Source: an archaeon (GTDB lineage Archaea; Thermoproteota; Nitrososphaeria; Conexivisphaerales; UBA164). Taken from it: a DNA stretch of 41,465 bases. The notes under the pieces are model-generated. The model ran no database searches, was not told the origin of the DNA, and worked only from the letters and a program-made list of their open reading frames with translations. The position numbers and the translations under genes are program-made. The number at the start of each line of letters is the position of its first letter. Position 1 is the stretch's first letter. The DNA is taken from the NCBI GenBank assembly GCA_021792955.1, contig JAJYTP010000008.1, positions 1 through 41,465 on the forward strand, written 5' to 3'. Of this stretch, positions 31,176-39,401 are shown piece after piece.

Positions 31176-31439
31176 TTGGTAAGAAGGCGGTTTGCTCATA
31201 AAGAAATAGGGAGGGTAAGGAAAGGGCCCGGTGCTTACAAACTATATGCTAAGAACGCTAAAAAGCCAACTTACATCGGATCATCTGGCAACATCAGGAG
31301 GCGACTGATAGAGCACGAGGGAAGCCGCTATTATACCTTTGACGTCTTTCATACGAAGACCTTAGAACGAGCCAAGGAAAAAGAGAAACGGATGATAAGG
31401 ATAAACAAACCAAGAAGAAACAAAACATATATGCCTTAA
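31176..31439 (+). CDS. GIY-YIG-domain protein
   Basis: 87-residue single-domain protein of the GIY-YIG nuclease superfamily: GPGAYKLYAKN (GIY strand as GAY) and PTYIGSSGNIRRRLIEHE (YIG strand and the catalytic-type Arg in the helix). The glutamate that binds metal in active members would come from the KEKEKRMI helix, and the end is basic. Small versions of this domain occur as stand-alone repair or mobile-element nucleases. The start is TTG at 31176; the upstream frame has no ATG. Transcribed after the CBS-Nudix gene. Confidence 0.8.
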   Translation: MVRRRFAHKEIGRVRKGPGAYKLYAKNAKKPTYIGSSGNIRRRLIEHEGSRYYTFDVFHTKTLERAKEKEKRMIRINKPRRNKTYMP

Positions 31440-31602
31440 ATGGTTCAAGTAAATATTCCGAGTAAAGATATGGACATCCGGCATAAAGGTGCATTTAATA
31501 AAAGATGGAAGTACAAAGATAAGGCAGAGTGAAGGTTCAAACGTGAAAGGAGTTTGGATTTCCGAACCACCTTGTAGGATGATACTAGCTACTGGGGCCT
31601 GA

Positions 31603-31905
31603 CTATCCAGCTACGGTATTGATTATGACCGTTGCAGGACTATACGGAGCGGATATAGTATATCCACCGTCGTTGTTTATCTGTGCCTGACCAAAGTTGA
31701 ATGTGACCTCAAGACTATCCCCGGTAAAAATCTGAGGATAAGTTGACGTCAATTTAATCCCTCCGCTTATAGTGGCTTGGCTGTTAGCGCCAACTATAGG
31801 TGTATTATAGAACTCGACTGTAAAGCTATACGAGCTCCGGCGTTACGTTCCCACCCGCATCCGCAAGGTTTGTCGATACGGGTGCGAAGATTATCCGGGC
31901 TAAAG
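31603..31905 (-). pseudogene. Frameshifted remnant of a secreted/pilin-like protein
   Basis: On the minus strand one frame reads FAPVSTNLADAGGNVTPELV and stops; a second frame continues with FTVEFYNTPIVGANSQATIS, then TYPQIFTGDSLEVTFNFGQ and AQINNDGGYTISAPYSP, ending TVIINTVAG-stop at 31603. Together they look like the C-terminal strand-rich part of a surface protein with one frameshift near 31835. No start is seen. Confidence 0.5.
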
Positions 31906-32087
31906 CCTTCCGAACCTTATTTCCGAAAAGAGCTTTTTGTAGGCCATGGCGCAGATCAACCACTTATCCAATATGCGTATGCATATCCAGAGCACAGCGC
32001 CCAAAGGGCACGGTTTATCGATCGATTGAGCAAGCAAATAATGTACGGTTGTTTACCGCTAAATTGAACGGGTCAAAATCCGAGGAA

Positions 32088-32128
32088 GGGGTTATGTAAA
32101 ACATTATCAGGATGCTTTACATAACCCC
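32088..32128. promoter_or_regulatory. Perfect 13-bp inverted repeat before the zinc-ribbon gene
   Basis: GGGGTTATGTAAA (32088-32100) and TTTACATAACCCC (32116-32128) are exact reverse complements with a 15-nt spacer, ending 5 nt before the ATG at 32134. It could be an operator around the promoter, or, if transcribed, a hairpin that hides the start. Confidence 0.7.
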
Positions 32129-32133
32129 AGTGC

Positions 32134-32325
32134 ATGGCCAGGTGTCCCCGGTGCGGTGAGGAGGGCAGCCTTCAGAGGAAGAGCGTCCTGAACCACCAGA
32201 AGGTCCCTTACTTCTACTGGTTTTTTGCCCACAGCCACGGCCGCGGGCATCTGACGTGGTGCTACATCGGGAAGGTCAGGCCTGAAATAAAGGGTACCGA
32301 GAGGGATCGGAAAAAGGCACGATAA
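32134..32325 (+). CDS. Small archaeal zinc-ribbon protein
   Basis: 63-residue protein. CPRCGEEGSLQ at the start supplies two zinc ligands, and the second pair is probably the His/Cys of HGRGHLTWCYIGK. The aromatic middle (VPYFYWFFAH) and basic tail are like small archaeal zinc proteins of unknown role, possibly nucleic-acid binding. The ATG directly follows the inverted repeat. Confidence 0.72.
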   Translation: MARCPRCGEEGSLQRKSVLNHQKVPYFYWFFAHSHGRGHLTWCYIGKVRPEIKGTERDRKKAR

Positions 32326-32532
32326 CGAAAGGGAATCAACCGCAAAAGGCTGGGCGTGAGAGAATGGTCTGCATCATCCGCCATTCAATACGGTGATAAA
32401 TGGAGGAGGAAATGGATGCAGAATGGCGCGCTACAGGGAACTGCTTGTCCCTGTGCGAAGCGCTAAGCTCTTGCTTTCAATTGGCTGGGTTATATGGATA
32501 ACCCATAGCCCGGGTAGGCAAATTTGGCTATT

Positions 32533-33210
32533 TCAAGTCAGCCATCCGCTGTTAACAAGGCCGGACCTAGTTACTATACCGCTCAGGCCTGCTACGAGTA
32601 TAGGCATCAGTACGATAAATGGAAGTATATCACCCACGAAATATCCTGCCCACCAGAACCAGAAGGCCCCCGGTGGAACAAGCCCTAACAGGTAACTGAA
32701 ACCCAGGCCCACTTCCGTGCTTACCGCGTTGATTATTATGCCGTTGATTATTATGAACCAGGCCCACGCACCCGCCCTTTTTGCCTTGACCCCATCTATT
32801 TCCTTAAATACCAAGTCCCTCCATAACGGGTCATATCCCCTTTTGGCCAAAAGGCCTCTGTATATCACAAAGGGCACCGCTGTGGCTATTATGGCCGAAA
32901 GCGCTGTCAAGAGCGAGGGAACGATACCCATTCCCACCAGTAGGCCGCCACCTATGACCAGCGCTAAATAGGACCCTATGACTCCCCATATCCCCCACCA
33001 CATGGTGAATAGCAATTCAAAACTGGCCACGAAGTAGAAAAAGGAAATGCCGGAATAACTCAACGGGCCTAGGAATACGATGCTAAGGTAAGCCAGTATA
33101 ACCAGGACCGCTATCTGTGTAACATAAAGCACATATCTGGTTGTACTTACCTTTCCACTGCCCCATTTAAGGGTATAAATACTCCAGGGGTATTTATTTT
33201 CTCCATCCAT
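32533..33210 (-). CDS. Multi-pass membrane protein, possibly MASE1-like
   Basis: 225-residue protein with about six to seven membrane segments. The middle stretch (MWWGIWGVIGSYLALVIGGG) and the last part (WWAGYFVGDILPFIVLMP) resemble the integral-membrane sensory module MASE1, with a helix pair between. No kinase or output domain is attached, so it could be a free-standing relative or a transporter. Leaderless-type start: TTTATATAC about 20 nt before the ATG. Function unknown. Confidence 0.65.
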   Translation of the reverse strand: MDGENKYPWSIYTLKWGSGKVSTTRYVLYVTQIAVLVILAYLSIVFLGPLSYSGISFFYFVASFELLFTMWWGIWGVIGSYLALVIGGGLLVGMGIVPSLLTALSAIIATAVPFVIYRGLLAKRGYDPLWRDLVFKEIDGVKAKRAGAWAWFIIINGIIINAVSTEVGLGFSYLLGLVPPGAFWFWWAGYFVGDILPFIVLMPILVAGLSGIVTRSGLVNSGWLT

Positions 33211-33350
33211 AGCGCGCTATTTATCGTATTTGTATATAAACATTTGCTAGCAGTTCTTTGTTGTACAATATGAAGCGCTCGGTTGGAAACGTGGAAACGG
33301 CATCTGCTGGCTCGCCACATGGTTCAGGGAAAAACTTCGCCTGATAGATC
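33211..33350. other. Left part of an intergenic gap, promoter only
   Basis: This contains the promoter of the minus-strand membrane protein and no recognised gene. The rest of the gap is described under the tnpB-like remnant and hairpin. Confidence 0.4.
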
Positions 33351-33503
33351 GAAACCTGGCCTGCCATAGCGCCAGCATTAACCGGGAGGCCGGAGGCCAT
33401 GCCTAGGGCCAGCGCCGTAAGCGAGCTCCTCCATGACCATGGCGGATTGGGGAAGGATAGTGGAGTGAAGCCATCACCTCAGCTAAGGCAGGAGAATGCG
33501 TAA
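33351..33503 (+). pseudogene. Possible 3' remnant of a TnpB/OrfB gene (IS200/IS605 type)
   Basis: A plus-strand frame reads GRPEAMPRASAVSELL, then GKDSGVKPSPQLRQENA-stop (33501). This type of tail is characteristic of the variable C-terminus of TnpB proteins. A 5-bp hairpin follows 6 nt later. No upstream catalytic motifs (RuvC, zinc finger) remain, so only a stub of the element is left. Confidence 0.4.
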
Positions 33504-33509
33504 CTTCTA

Positions 33510-33523
33510 CCCCGAAGGCGGGG
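33510..33523 (+). other. Hairpin CCCCG-AAGG-CGGGG after the tnpB-like remnant
   Basis: A 5-bp perfect stem with a 4-nt loop lies 6 nt after the stop of the remnant. IS200/IS605 elements end in such imperfect palindromes, which are also part of the guide RNA scaffold. By itself it could also be a terminator. Confidence 0.4.
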
Positions 33524-33614
33524 ATATTCACCGGACGATGCCTGCGTTATTTGTTTATGGCATGCTGTAGCTGCATAGGCCTGCTGGGCGATGAAGTTGA
33601 TGTCATGTGATTTT

Positions 33615-35393
33615 TCAGGAGGTAAACAGCTGGACCGGTTTAAAATTGACGGTATCGATCAGCCCCCTGTTAGTTATCCTGATCTCGGGTATGGCGGTAA
33701 GGGTCAAGCTGGAGAGATGGTTTCCGGGAGATTTAAGGTCGCAGCCCAGCGACTTCCAGGCATCTGCCATCCTTTCCTCCTTACCTATTACCTTGCTGGC
33801 CTCTTCGGCTGAGAGTATGCCGCCTATGGGAAGCTCCAGCTGTGCCACCACCCTACCGTCCCTTACCACCACCATCCCCCCCTGTATTTCTATAATCCGG
33901 TTCACAGCTAATGCCATATCGTCATCCGATGAACCCACAACTATTACGTTATGGGTATCATGGGAGAAGGATGAAGCCGCTGCTCCCCTTTTTGTTATGT
34001 TAAAACCGCTGACCAGGCCCAGGGCCACATCGCCCGATCTACCATATCTTTCAAACACGGCCACCTTGGCCAGTTCGCCGTCAAGGTCGACCTGCCCATT
34101 TACGACATTGACCTTCCTCTCCAGAAGCTTTGTGTGGCTGGTGCTTTCCTTTATCGCTATGACCCGCGCCCCTCTTTCAGATTTGCCATCGCCTGCGGGC
34201 AAGCTGAAGGCATCCTTGTTGACACCCTTAAGTTTTATGGAGTTCAACAGCTTATGTGGAACCTTGGTGGATGGCAATTTGACCACAAGCATTCCGTCCT
34301 TTGCGACCACCTTTCCGTTGGCTATAACGTATCTGGGTTTAGGAACGGTGATGTCGTTCAAAAGGATCATGTCGGCCATCTTAAAGGGGGCTATGGAGCC
34401 CAACGTATCGGCCATTTTATAATGAAGCGCGGTGTTGACGGTGGCCATCTGGAAGGCGGTGATCGGGTCCACGCCCTCTTCTATGGCTCGTGCCAGCACA
34501 TGGTTCATATGCCCTACGTTGTACATATCGCTGGCCGTTATGTCGTCCGTGCACAGCGACATATTTCGTGAGTCGATTCCGGTCTGGGTAACGGCCTTTA
34601 TGACCTCCTTAACGTTTTGCGATATGGAGCTCTCCCTTGCGTACACCATCATCCCCCTCCTGAGCTTTTCCAGCGCTTCGCCCATCGTCGTGCATTGATG
34701 ATCAGACGTTATGCCGGCATCCAGGTATGCATTCAAATCGTCATTACGAAGCGTTGGTGCATGCCCTTCCACGGCCTTGCCCCTCTTCAGCGTTTGAACT
34801 ATTTCACCCAGCAGCCTTCTATCCCCATTAAGCACATCCTGATAGTTCATTACCTCCCCCAGGCCGATTATCTCCGGCAGGTCGATGGTGGAATCCACGT
34901 CCTCAGCCGTTAACGCCGCCCCCCCGGTTTCAAATTCGGGCATAGGGGGCACGCATGAAGCCTCCGTTATGAATATCTTCAATGGGAGGACCTTTGCGGT
35001 ATCGACAAAATAGTTAAGGCCATCCAGCCCGCACGCGTTCTCTATTTCATGAGGGTCAGCGAAGATGGCGGTGGTCCCTGCCGGGAGGGCAAGTTTTGCA
35101 AAGTTGTCGGGGGTCAATAAGCTGGATTCGATGTGCATGTGGGGGTCTATCAGGCCCGGTCCAGTGTACAGCCCGCTTCCATCTATCGTGATGGTTTCTT
35201 CGCCCACAAGCTTATCCGCCTTGCCGACTGAAACGATCCTGTCTCCCTGCACGGCTATATCAACTCCCTCTTCAATTTCGTGGGTCAGCACGTTCACTAA
35301 CTTTGTATTGGTTATTACAAGGGACGCCTTCCTTCTACCTTCAGCGGTGTATACCAGCTCCCGCAGGGAATTAACGGTATAGGTGTTGAACAT
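33615..35393 (-). CDS. ade: Adenine deaminase
   Basis: 592-residue amidohydrolase of the bacterial/archaeal adenine deaminase family, normal length. The metal site is visible: PGLIDPHMHIESS near residue 97, FADPHEIEN, EGHAPTLRNDDLNAYLDAG, and LCTDD around residue 285. The C-terminal half has the family-specific block with SFSHDTHNVIVVGSSDDDM. It converts adenine to hypoxanthine and ammonia in purine salvage. Transcribed alone; TTATTAAAATAG upstream of the ATG is a probable TATA box. Confidence 0.95.
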   Translation of the reverse strand: MFNTYTVNSLRELVYTAEGRRKASLVITNTKLVNVLTHEIEEGVDIAVQGDRIVSVGKADKLVGEETITIDGSGLYTGPGLIDPHMHIESSLLTPDNFAKLALPAGTTAIFADPHEIENACGLDGLNYFVDTAKVLPLKIFITEASCVPPMPEFETGGAALTAEDVDSTIDLPEIIGLGEVMNYQDVLNGDRRLLGEIVQTLKRGKAVEGHAPTLRNDDLNAYLDAGITSDHQCTTMGEALEKLRRGMMVYARESSISQNVKEVIKAVTQTGIDSRNMSLCTDDITASDMYNVGHMNHVLARAIEEGVDPITAFQMATVNTALHYKMADTLGSIAPFKMADMILLNDITVPKPRYVIANGKVVAKDGMLVVKLPSTKVPHKLLNSIKLKGVNKDAFSLPAGDGKSERGARVIAIKESTSHTKLLERKVNVVNGQVDLDGELAKVAVFERYGRSGDVALGLVSGFNITKRGAAASSFSHDTHNVIVVGSSDDDMALAVNRIIEIQGGMVVVRDGRVVAQLELPIGGILSAEEASKVIGKEERMADAWKSLGCDLKSPGNHLSSLTLTAIPEIRITNRGLIDTVNFKPVQLFTS

Positions 35394-35609
35394 GTTTTAA
35401 TTAAGGGTTAGGCACTATTTTAATAACTTTAACTGATTAAATTCAGGCCAAAACGGCCCATTTTAGCGCTACAAGAAATATAGATAGAAGATGCATAATA
35501 GATAAAATCGATCTAGCCAGATGATCGTTCTACATATGCTGGATGATAAGTACCATTCCTTGAGGGTAAAGAATGGGAAGCGGGGGCCCTTAGGTTTGTG
35601 CCCCCCCAT

Positions 35610-35807
35610 TCAATTTGTTCCCTTGATACCGATAAGCGCAAAACCCCCCAGCATAAGCAGGATGCCAATTATAACTTCAGTGGTGCTTGGGGATCCATCT
35701 AAGAAAAGGGCTGGTAGGACGCCCAGGACAAATAGTGTGGCACCAATAAGGGCAACGAAGATGCCAACTAGGATCAGCCCGCCATTTCCTCGGCCTGATG
35801 GCGCCAT
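35610..35807 (-). CDS. Small two-helix membrane protein
   Basis: 65 residues: a Gly-rich polar start (MAPSGRGNGG) and two membrane segments (about 11-33 and 44-60) joined by a short loop (LDGSPSTTE). Unrecognised; might be a small membrane-stress or adaptor protein. It lies directly downstream of the zinc-ribbon membrane protein gene on the same strand (41-bp gap), so the two may be co-transcribed. Confidence 0.6.
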   Translation of the reverse strand: MAPSGRGNGGLILVGIFVALIGATLFVLGVLPALFLDGSPSTTEVIIGILLMLGGFALIGIKGTN

Positions 35808-35848
35808 TGATCAGTTTGTGCCATAACGTTCTAATAAATTTTTTTGCT

Positions 35849-36292
35849 TTACATATTTCGCTTAAAATACTCAACTACCCTTGGCCTGGTAAGGTACCAG
35901 AGCAGCACTATGCCAATTATTGTTCCTATGGGGATGTCAATAAGTTCAATCACAGCGCCTATCATCACAAGTATTCTTGCCCAGTTTCTTCCGCCGAATA
36001 ATGCAACTGCAAATATAATGTTTAGAATAGGTACTATATAGAACAATACCCCTAGAACAGGTATTAAAAGAGCCAGAACAGTTGCAAGCGCTAGATTGAT
36101 AATCGCAAAAACAATCTGTAATGCAGCTAATATTGTAACCCCTGTGGGCCTGCTTAATCTGTTAGGCGGATTGGGCCCCGGCTGAACTGTCTGTGGAGCA
36201 GCATAGGTTGGGGTAAGGGGGTTCCCGCATTTGGTGCAAAATAGAGAGTCGTCATCATTTGGTGCTCCACATCTGGGGCAATATTTAGTCAT
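35849..36292 (-). CDS. Zinc-ribbon membrane protein
   Basis: 147 residues: an N-terminal zinc ribbon (YCPRCGAPNDDDSLFCTKCG, four cysteines), a proline-rich linker, then three to four membrane segments (about 49-75, 77-95, 103-122, 124-138) and a basic end. Proteins with this layout are common in archaea; function unknown. The start ATG follows AATTTATATATGG at about 15-25 nt. Confidence 0.8.
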   Translation of the reverse strand: MTKYCPRCGAPNDDDSLFCTKCGNPLTPTYAAPQTVQPGPNPPNRLSRPTGVTILAALQIVFAIINLALATVLALLIPVLGVLFYIVPILNIIFAVALFGGRNWARILVMIGAVIELIDIPIGTIIGIVLLWYLTRPRVVEYFKRNM

Positions 36293-36427
36293 TTACTTAT
36301 GAATGTATTTTAAGCCATATATAAATTATGGAATAACGTGGTCCCAGGTGGCATTTTCAAATGGGACAAGATACAACGGAAAAGAGGCCCATAAACTTAT
36401 TATTTAGCATGCGTTTAAAAAACATAT

Positions 36428-37231
36428 ATGAAAAGGGATATCAGGCCTTTAAGCACGCTTATTTCCTTTAAAGGGAAAAGGGCAGTTGTAACAGGCGCCG
36501 CGTCTGGAATTGGGAGAGCTATAAGTTATCGTTTTGCGGAAGCGGGGGCTAACCTTGACCTTGTTGATATAGATGAAACAAGCTTAAAAAATACGGCTTC
36601 CTTAATTTCAAAGTTTGAAGTCACCGCGGAAACTCACACGTGCGATCTGTCTAAAATGGAAGAAATCGACAGGCTTTGGTCCGAAATAAAAGACCATGAC
36701 CCGGATATTTTAGTCAACGATGCCGGGGTTTATATTTTTAAGGATTTTCTGGAAATGGGGAGGGACCTGCTTGAGAAAACCATGGGCATAAATACGTATG
36801 CGCCTTTGTGGCTCAGCCAGCACTTTATAAAACACAGGGATGGAAGGGATGGCGCAATCATTAATATTTCATCAATAGAGGCCGTTCTTCCCTTTGCGTC
36901 CGGATTGGTGCATTACGATATATCCAAAATGGGCATAATTGCATTGACAAGGGCACTTGCTCGCGAATACGGGAAAAGGGGAATCAGGGTAAACGCAATC
37001 ATCCCGGGCGGCATAGAAACTGAAGGGGTCAATAAATTAAAAAGGGAAACAATTTTCAAAATGAAGTTCGACACTATGAAAACCGGTATGAACTTTAGCG
37101 GCAGGCTGCCATTGGGAAGGATGGGGAACCCTGATGAAGTAGCTCTGGCGGTGCTGTTTTTAGCGAGCGATATGGCAAGTTATATTCAGGGTGCAATTTT
37201 ACCGGTTGATGGCGGGTTTTTATCCAACTGA
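36428..37231 (+). CDS. Short-chain dehydrogenase/reductase (SDR)
   Basis: 267-residue classical SDR. The cofactor motif is VTGAASGIGRA (about 21-31), the second strand ends in VDIDE, where the acidic residue predicts preference for NAD(H) over NADP(H), the next motif NAG is altered to NDAG, and the catalytic Ser148/149, Tyr163 and Lys167 are in INISSI and HYDISKMG. The end (DEVALAVLFLASDMASYIQG) is also typical. Likely substrates are sugars (glucose dehydrogenase-like) or 3-oxo compounds; the sequence does not decide. The ATG is preceded by GTTTAAAAAACATAT. Confidence 0.93.
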   Translation: MKRDIRPLSTLISFKGKRAVVTGAASGIGRAISYRFAEAGANLDLVDIDETSLKNTASLISKFEVTAETHTCDLSKMEEIDRLWSEIKDHDPDILVNDAGVYIFKDFLEMGRDLLEKTMGINTYAPLWLSQHFIKHRDGRDGAIINISSIEAVLPFASGLVHYDISKMGIIALTRALAREYGKRGIRVNAIIPGGIETEGVNKLKRETIFKMKFDTMKTGMNFSGRLPLGRMGNPDEVALAVLFLASDMASYIQGAILPVDGGFLSN

Positions 37232-37371
37232 TATCCCGTCGGTTATCACTAACTGAACTTGGGCAAAAATTGCTCCTGTTTTAGCTCTTGATGAGAGGGA
37301 CAAGGATACCAACACGTCTGCGCCCAGCCACCTGCCCATCTTCAGGACGGCTGAGATGAGAACCTCCCTGT
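37232..37371. other. Left part of a gap after the SDR gene
   Basis: No gene recognised. The sequence leads into the peptidase remnant at 37372 and may contain more of it in other frames. Confidence 0.35.
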
Positions 37372-37575
37372 ATGCAGGGCTGCGGCAATGGCTGCGTAGG
37401 GGAGCTGGTCAGCAACGATGGAAGGTATACTAGCAGAAAGGGCATACCGACGGTCGGCCTGGGCGTGATAGACGATGACAGCAACATTCATGGGCCCGAC
37501 GAGTTCGTCAGATTGAGCACAATGGAAAGGATAACCAGGATATTCAAACGCTTCTTGTCAAACCCTCTAAATTAG
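37372..37575 (+). pseudogene. C-terminal remnant of an M20-type peptidase/deacylase
   Basis: The 67-codon frame ends with GIPTVGLGVIDDDSNIHGPD followed by EFVRLSTMERITRIFKRFL. This is the last strand and helix of M20-family hydrolases (G-x-H-x-P-x-E with a metal-binding His). Nothing of the catalytic N-terminal domain is found upstream, so only the 3' end is left. Confidence 0.55.
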
Positions 37576-37682
37576 GACGCAAGATCATGTTTCAATCCTG
37601 CTAGGGCTCGATCGAAATCTGGCATTAGCCCCTGGGTAACATCGGTTTCTCTCCTACGATATCAGGCAACAGCATCCATCCT

Positions 37683-38411
37683 TTAAAGCCCTTTTTGCAG
37701 CATCTCCACTGCTATGTCACTGACTAAAATATTTCCTTTCTTCATACTTTCAATATGTTCGTTTAAGGTTTCCTTCTCCTCCTCATTTGCGTATAGCAGG
37801 AATAGTTTTTTTAATCCCACCAGTTTATTCGCTATGATCATATCCGCTGCCAGATCATCGATATCTAATGAGTGAAGGAAATAGGAGCCGCGGATTTTAC
37901 CTATTTTATTAAACAGATCGCTATATTTGGCTGACACTGGGAAGGATAATACGAATGAACCATTTCTTTGATAATATCGCAGTTTCTCAGTATTCACAAA
38001 TATGCTTTCTACTTCTATGCTCTTTCCAACATTATTCTCATCTAACAGGTTTTTTATATTATCATATTGCATGGCTCTATTGATGATCTCAAGCTCTTTC
38101 AATGAATTAAAATTTTTTCCATTGAACTGCTCTACAAGGCTTTCATATATAACGGCATCATAGTGCTTATTTTCCTTTAATGCAGAGTAAACTATTTTCA
38201 TTGCTGCGCAATCGGAGTGGGGCATCAGTTTAATCCTCTTAACGCCCCCTTGTTTAATCATCCCTACTATGGAATTTCTTAATTCCTTTACATTGGCTCC
38301 CGCATTTCTCATTATGACAAACTTTTCATCATTACCATCAATTGCATCATCTATTGCATCCTGAATCCTGTAATCCATGCAACTTATTATCAGATTCGTT
38401 TTATCATTCAT
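37683..38411 (-). CDS. Beta-carbonic-anhydrase-like protein
   Basis: 242-residue protein with the beta-CA zinc site layout in its first third: IISCMDYR (Cys11, with the Asp13-Arg15 dyad), FVIMRNAGAN, and LMPHSDCAAMK with His65 and Cys68. The rest has no carbonic anhydrase match that I can see and is a mixed alpha/beta region with LLYANEEEKE near the end, so this may be a beta-CA-related family with another job. The ATG at 38411 is chosen over an upstream one because CGTATAAAAAGG is about 28-39 nt before it. Codon use is more AT-rich than its neighbours. Confidence 0.75.
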   Translation of the reverse strand: MNDKTNLIISCMDYRIQDAIDDAIDGNDEKFVIMRNAGANVKELRNSIVGMIKQGGVKRIKLMPHSDCAAMKIVYSALKENKHYDAVIYESLVEQFNGKNFNSLKELEIINRAMQYDNIKNLLDENNVGKSIEVESIFVNTEKLRYYQRNGSFVLSFPVSAKYSDLFNKIGKIRGSYFLHSLDIDDLAADMIIANKLVGLKKLFLLYANEEEKETLNEHIESMKKGNILVSDIAVEMLQKGL

Positions 38412-38567
38412 TATTATGCGGAATATCCATTTTTCATCGTATAAAAAGGCGCTGTTAACCTGATTGCGCAATGCCAGCGATCAACAGATTCCAGATAGGA
38501 TTGGTTGGCATCTATCACTGCCCACCAGGGCCGGGCCGGTTACGGTCGTGAGCCTGAATCCCATAAG

Positions 38568-38732
38568 ATGGGGATAAGATTATACAGATATAAGCTTATA
38601 CATGTTCGGGTCCTGCTGACTTCTGGGAATGAGCCCATCGAAAGCCTGGGGATTAAGGAATATATATCAAGCCATGGCACTTTTAAACTAAGATATGTCA
38701 TAGCTGACGACCCTCTTCGGAACGAAAAATAG
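38568..38732 (+). CDS. Possible small protein
   Basis: 54-codon frame (MGIRLYRYKLIHVRVLLTSG, later GTFKLRYVIADDPLRNEK) with protein-like composition and plausible codon use, but without a clear TATA box or ribosome-binding site. No family recognised. Weak call. The rest of the 38412-38786 gap carries the promoters on either side. Confidence 0.3.
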   Translation: MGIRLYRYKLIHVRVLLTSGNEPIESLGIKEYISSHGTFKLRYVIADDPLRNEK

Positions 38733-38786
38733 CCAGCGGCAGCCCGTCATCATCTTTTTAAGCCCGTTTTGCCCAAGAAAAGGTGT

Positions 38787-39377
38787 ATGCCTTTAGGTGC
38801 CAGAACGAGGGGGAAGGGCGTTAGCCGAATCGCGACTGCATTTGCGGTGGCGATAATAATCATAATCATTGCCGTAGCCGGATTTATTATATTTAGTGCT
38901 GGTGGGCTGGGCAACATTGGAATCGGAACTGGTGGAAACGGCGGCGGAGCCAACTCAAACGTGCCAGCGCAAATAGTTATTACTACAACTAATCCCACAC
39001 TTGAACAAAGCATTGCGCCTGCTGGTTCCGATTTTCTTTATTATAAGCCGCTTGTATTACAACCGAACATGAATTATACGTTCCCAATAACGATTAAAGT
39101 TGAAAATAGCGCAGGCAATGTACTGAATACATCTCTAGTATTACTTCCGATGAATTATACCTTTCGTTATCCAAAAGAAAATGTGCTAGTCTATATATCG
39201 CCTTCTTCTGGGATTTCGCCGTTTAATACAACTTTGGTTATTATTACAGGAAGTACCGTAAGTTTTGGCCGGAGTGCTGATGATAGTACAATCTTTAATT
39301 TTGAACCATCCATATTGGATAACGTAAATGTATCAGTACCTTCTATTCTTTTTACAAATTCAAGCTTCAAAACCTAG
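38787..39377 (+). CDS. Pilin-like protein with class III signal peptide
   Basis: 196-residue protein with an archaeal type IV pilin-like N-terminus: basic stretch RTRGKG, then VSRIATAFAVAIIIIIIAVA as the hydrophobic assembly helix, with the prepilin-peptidase cut expected near RGKG-VS. The mature part is Ser/Thr/Asn-rich with several N-x-S/T sites (NYT, NTS, NTT, NVS, NSS), as expected of an extracellular glycosylated protein. The ATG at 38787 is preferred (CTTTTTAAG about 26-34 nt upstream); a TTG at 38769 would add six residues. Convergent with the adhesin gene. Confidence 0.82.
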   Translation: MPLGARTRGKGVSRIATAFAVAIIIIIIAVAGFIIFSAGGLGNIGIGTGGNGGGANSNVPAQIVITTTNPTLEQSIAPAGSDFLYYKPLVLQPNMNYTFPITIKVENSAGNVLNTSLVLLPMNYTFRYPKENVLVYISPSSGISPFNTTLVIITGSTVSFGRSADDSTIFNFEPSILDNVNVSVPSILFTNSSFKT

Positions 39378-39401
39378 TTAACAAATAAATTAACTTACCC
39401 A

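Noticed and set aside
33607-34422. 271-codon plus-strand frame
   Set aside because: It is antisense to adenine deaminase, whose motifs are unmistakable.
35521-35826. 101-codon plus-strand frame
   Set aside because: Antisense to the small membrane protein at 35610-35807; its composition is that of a shadow frame.
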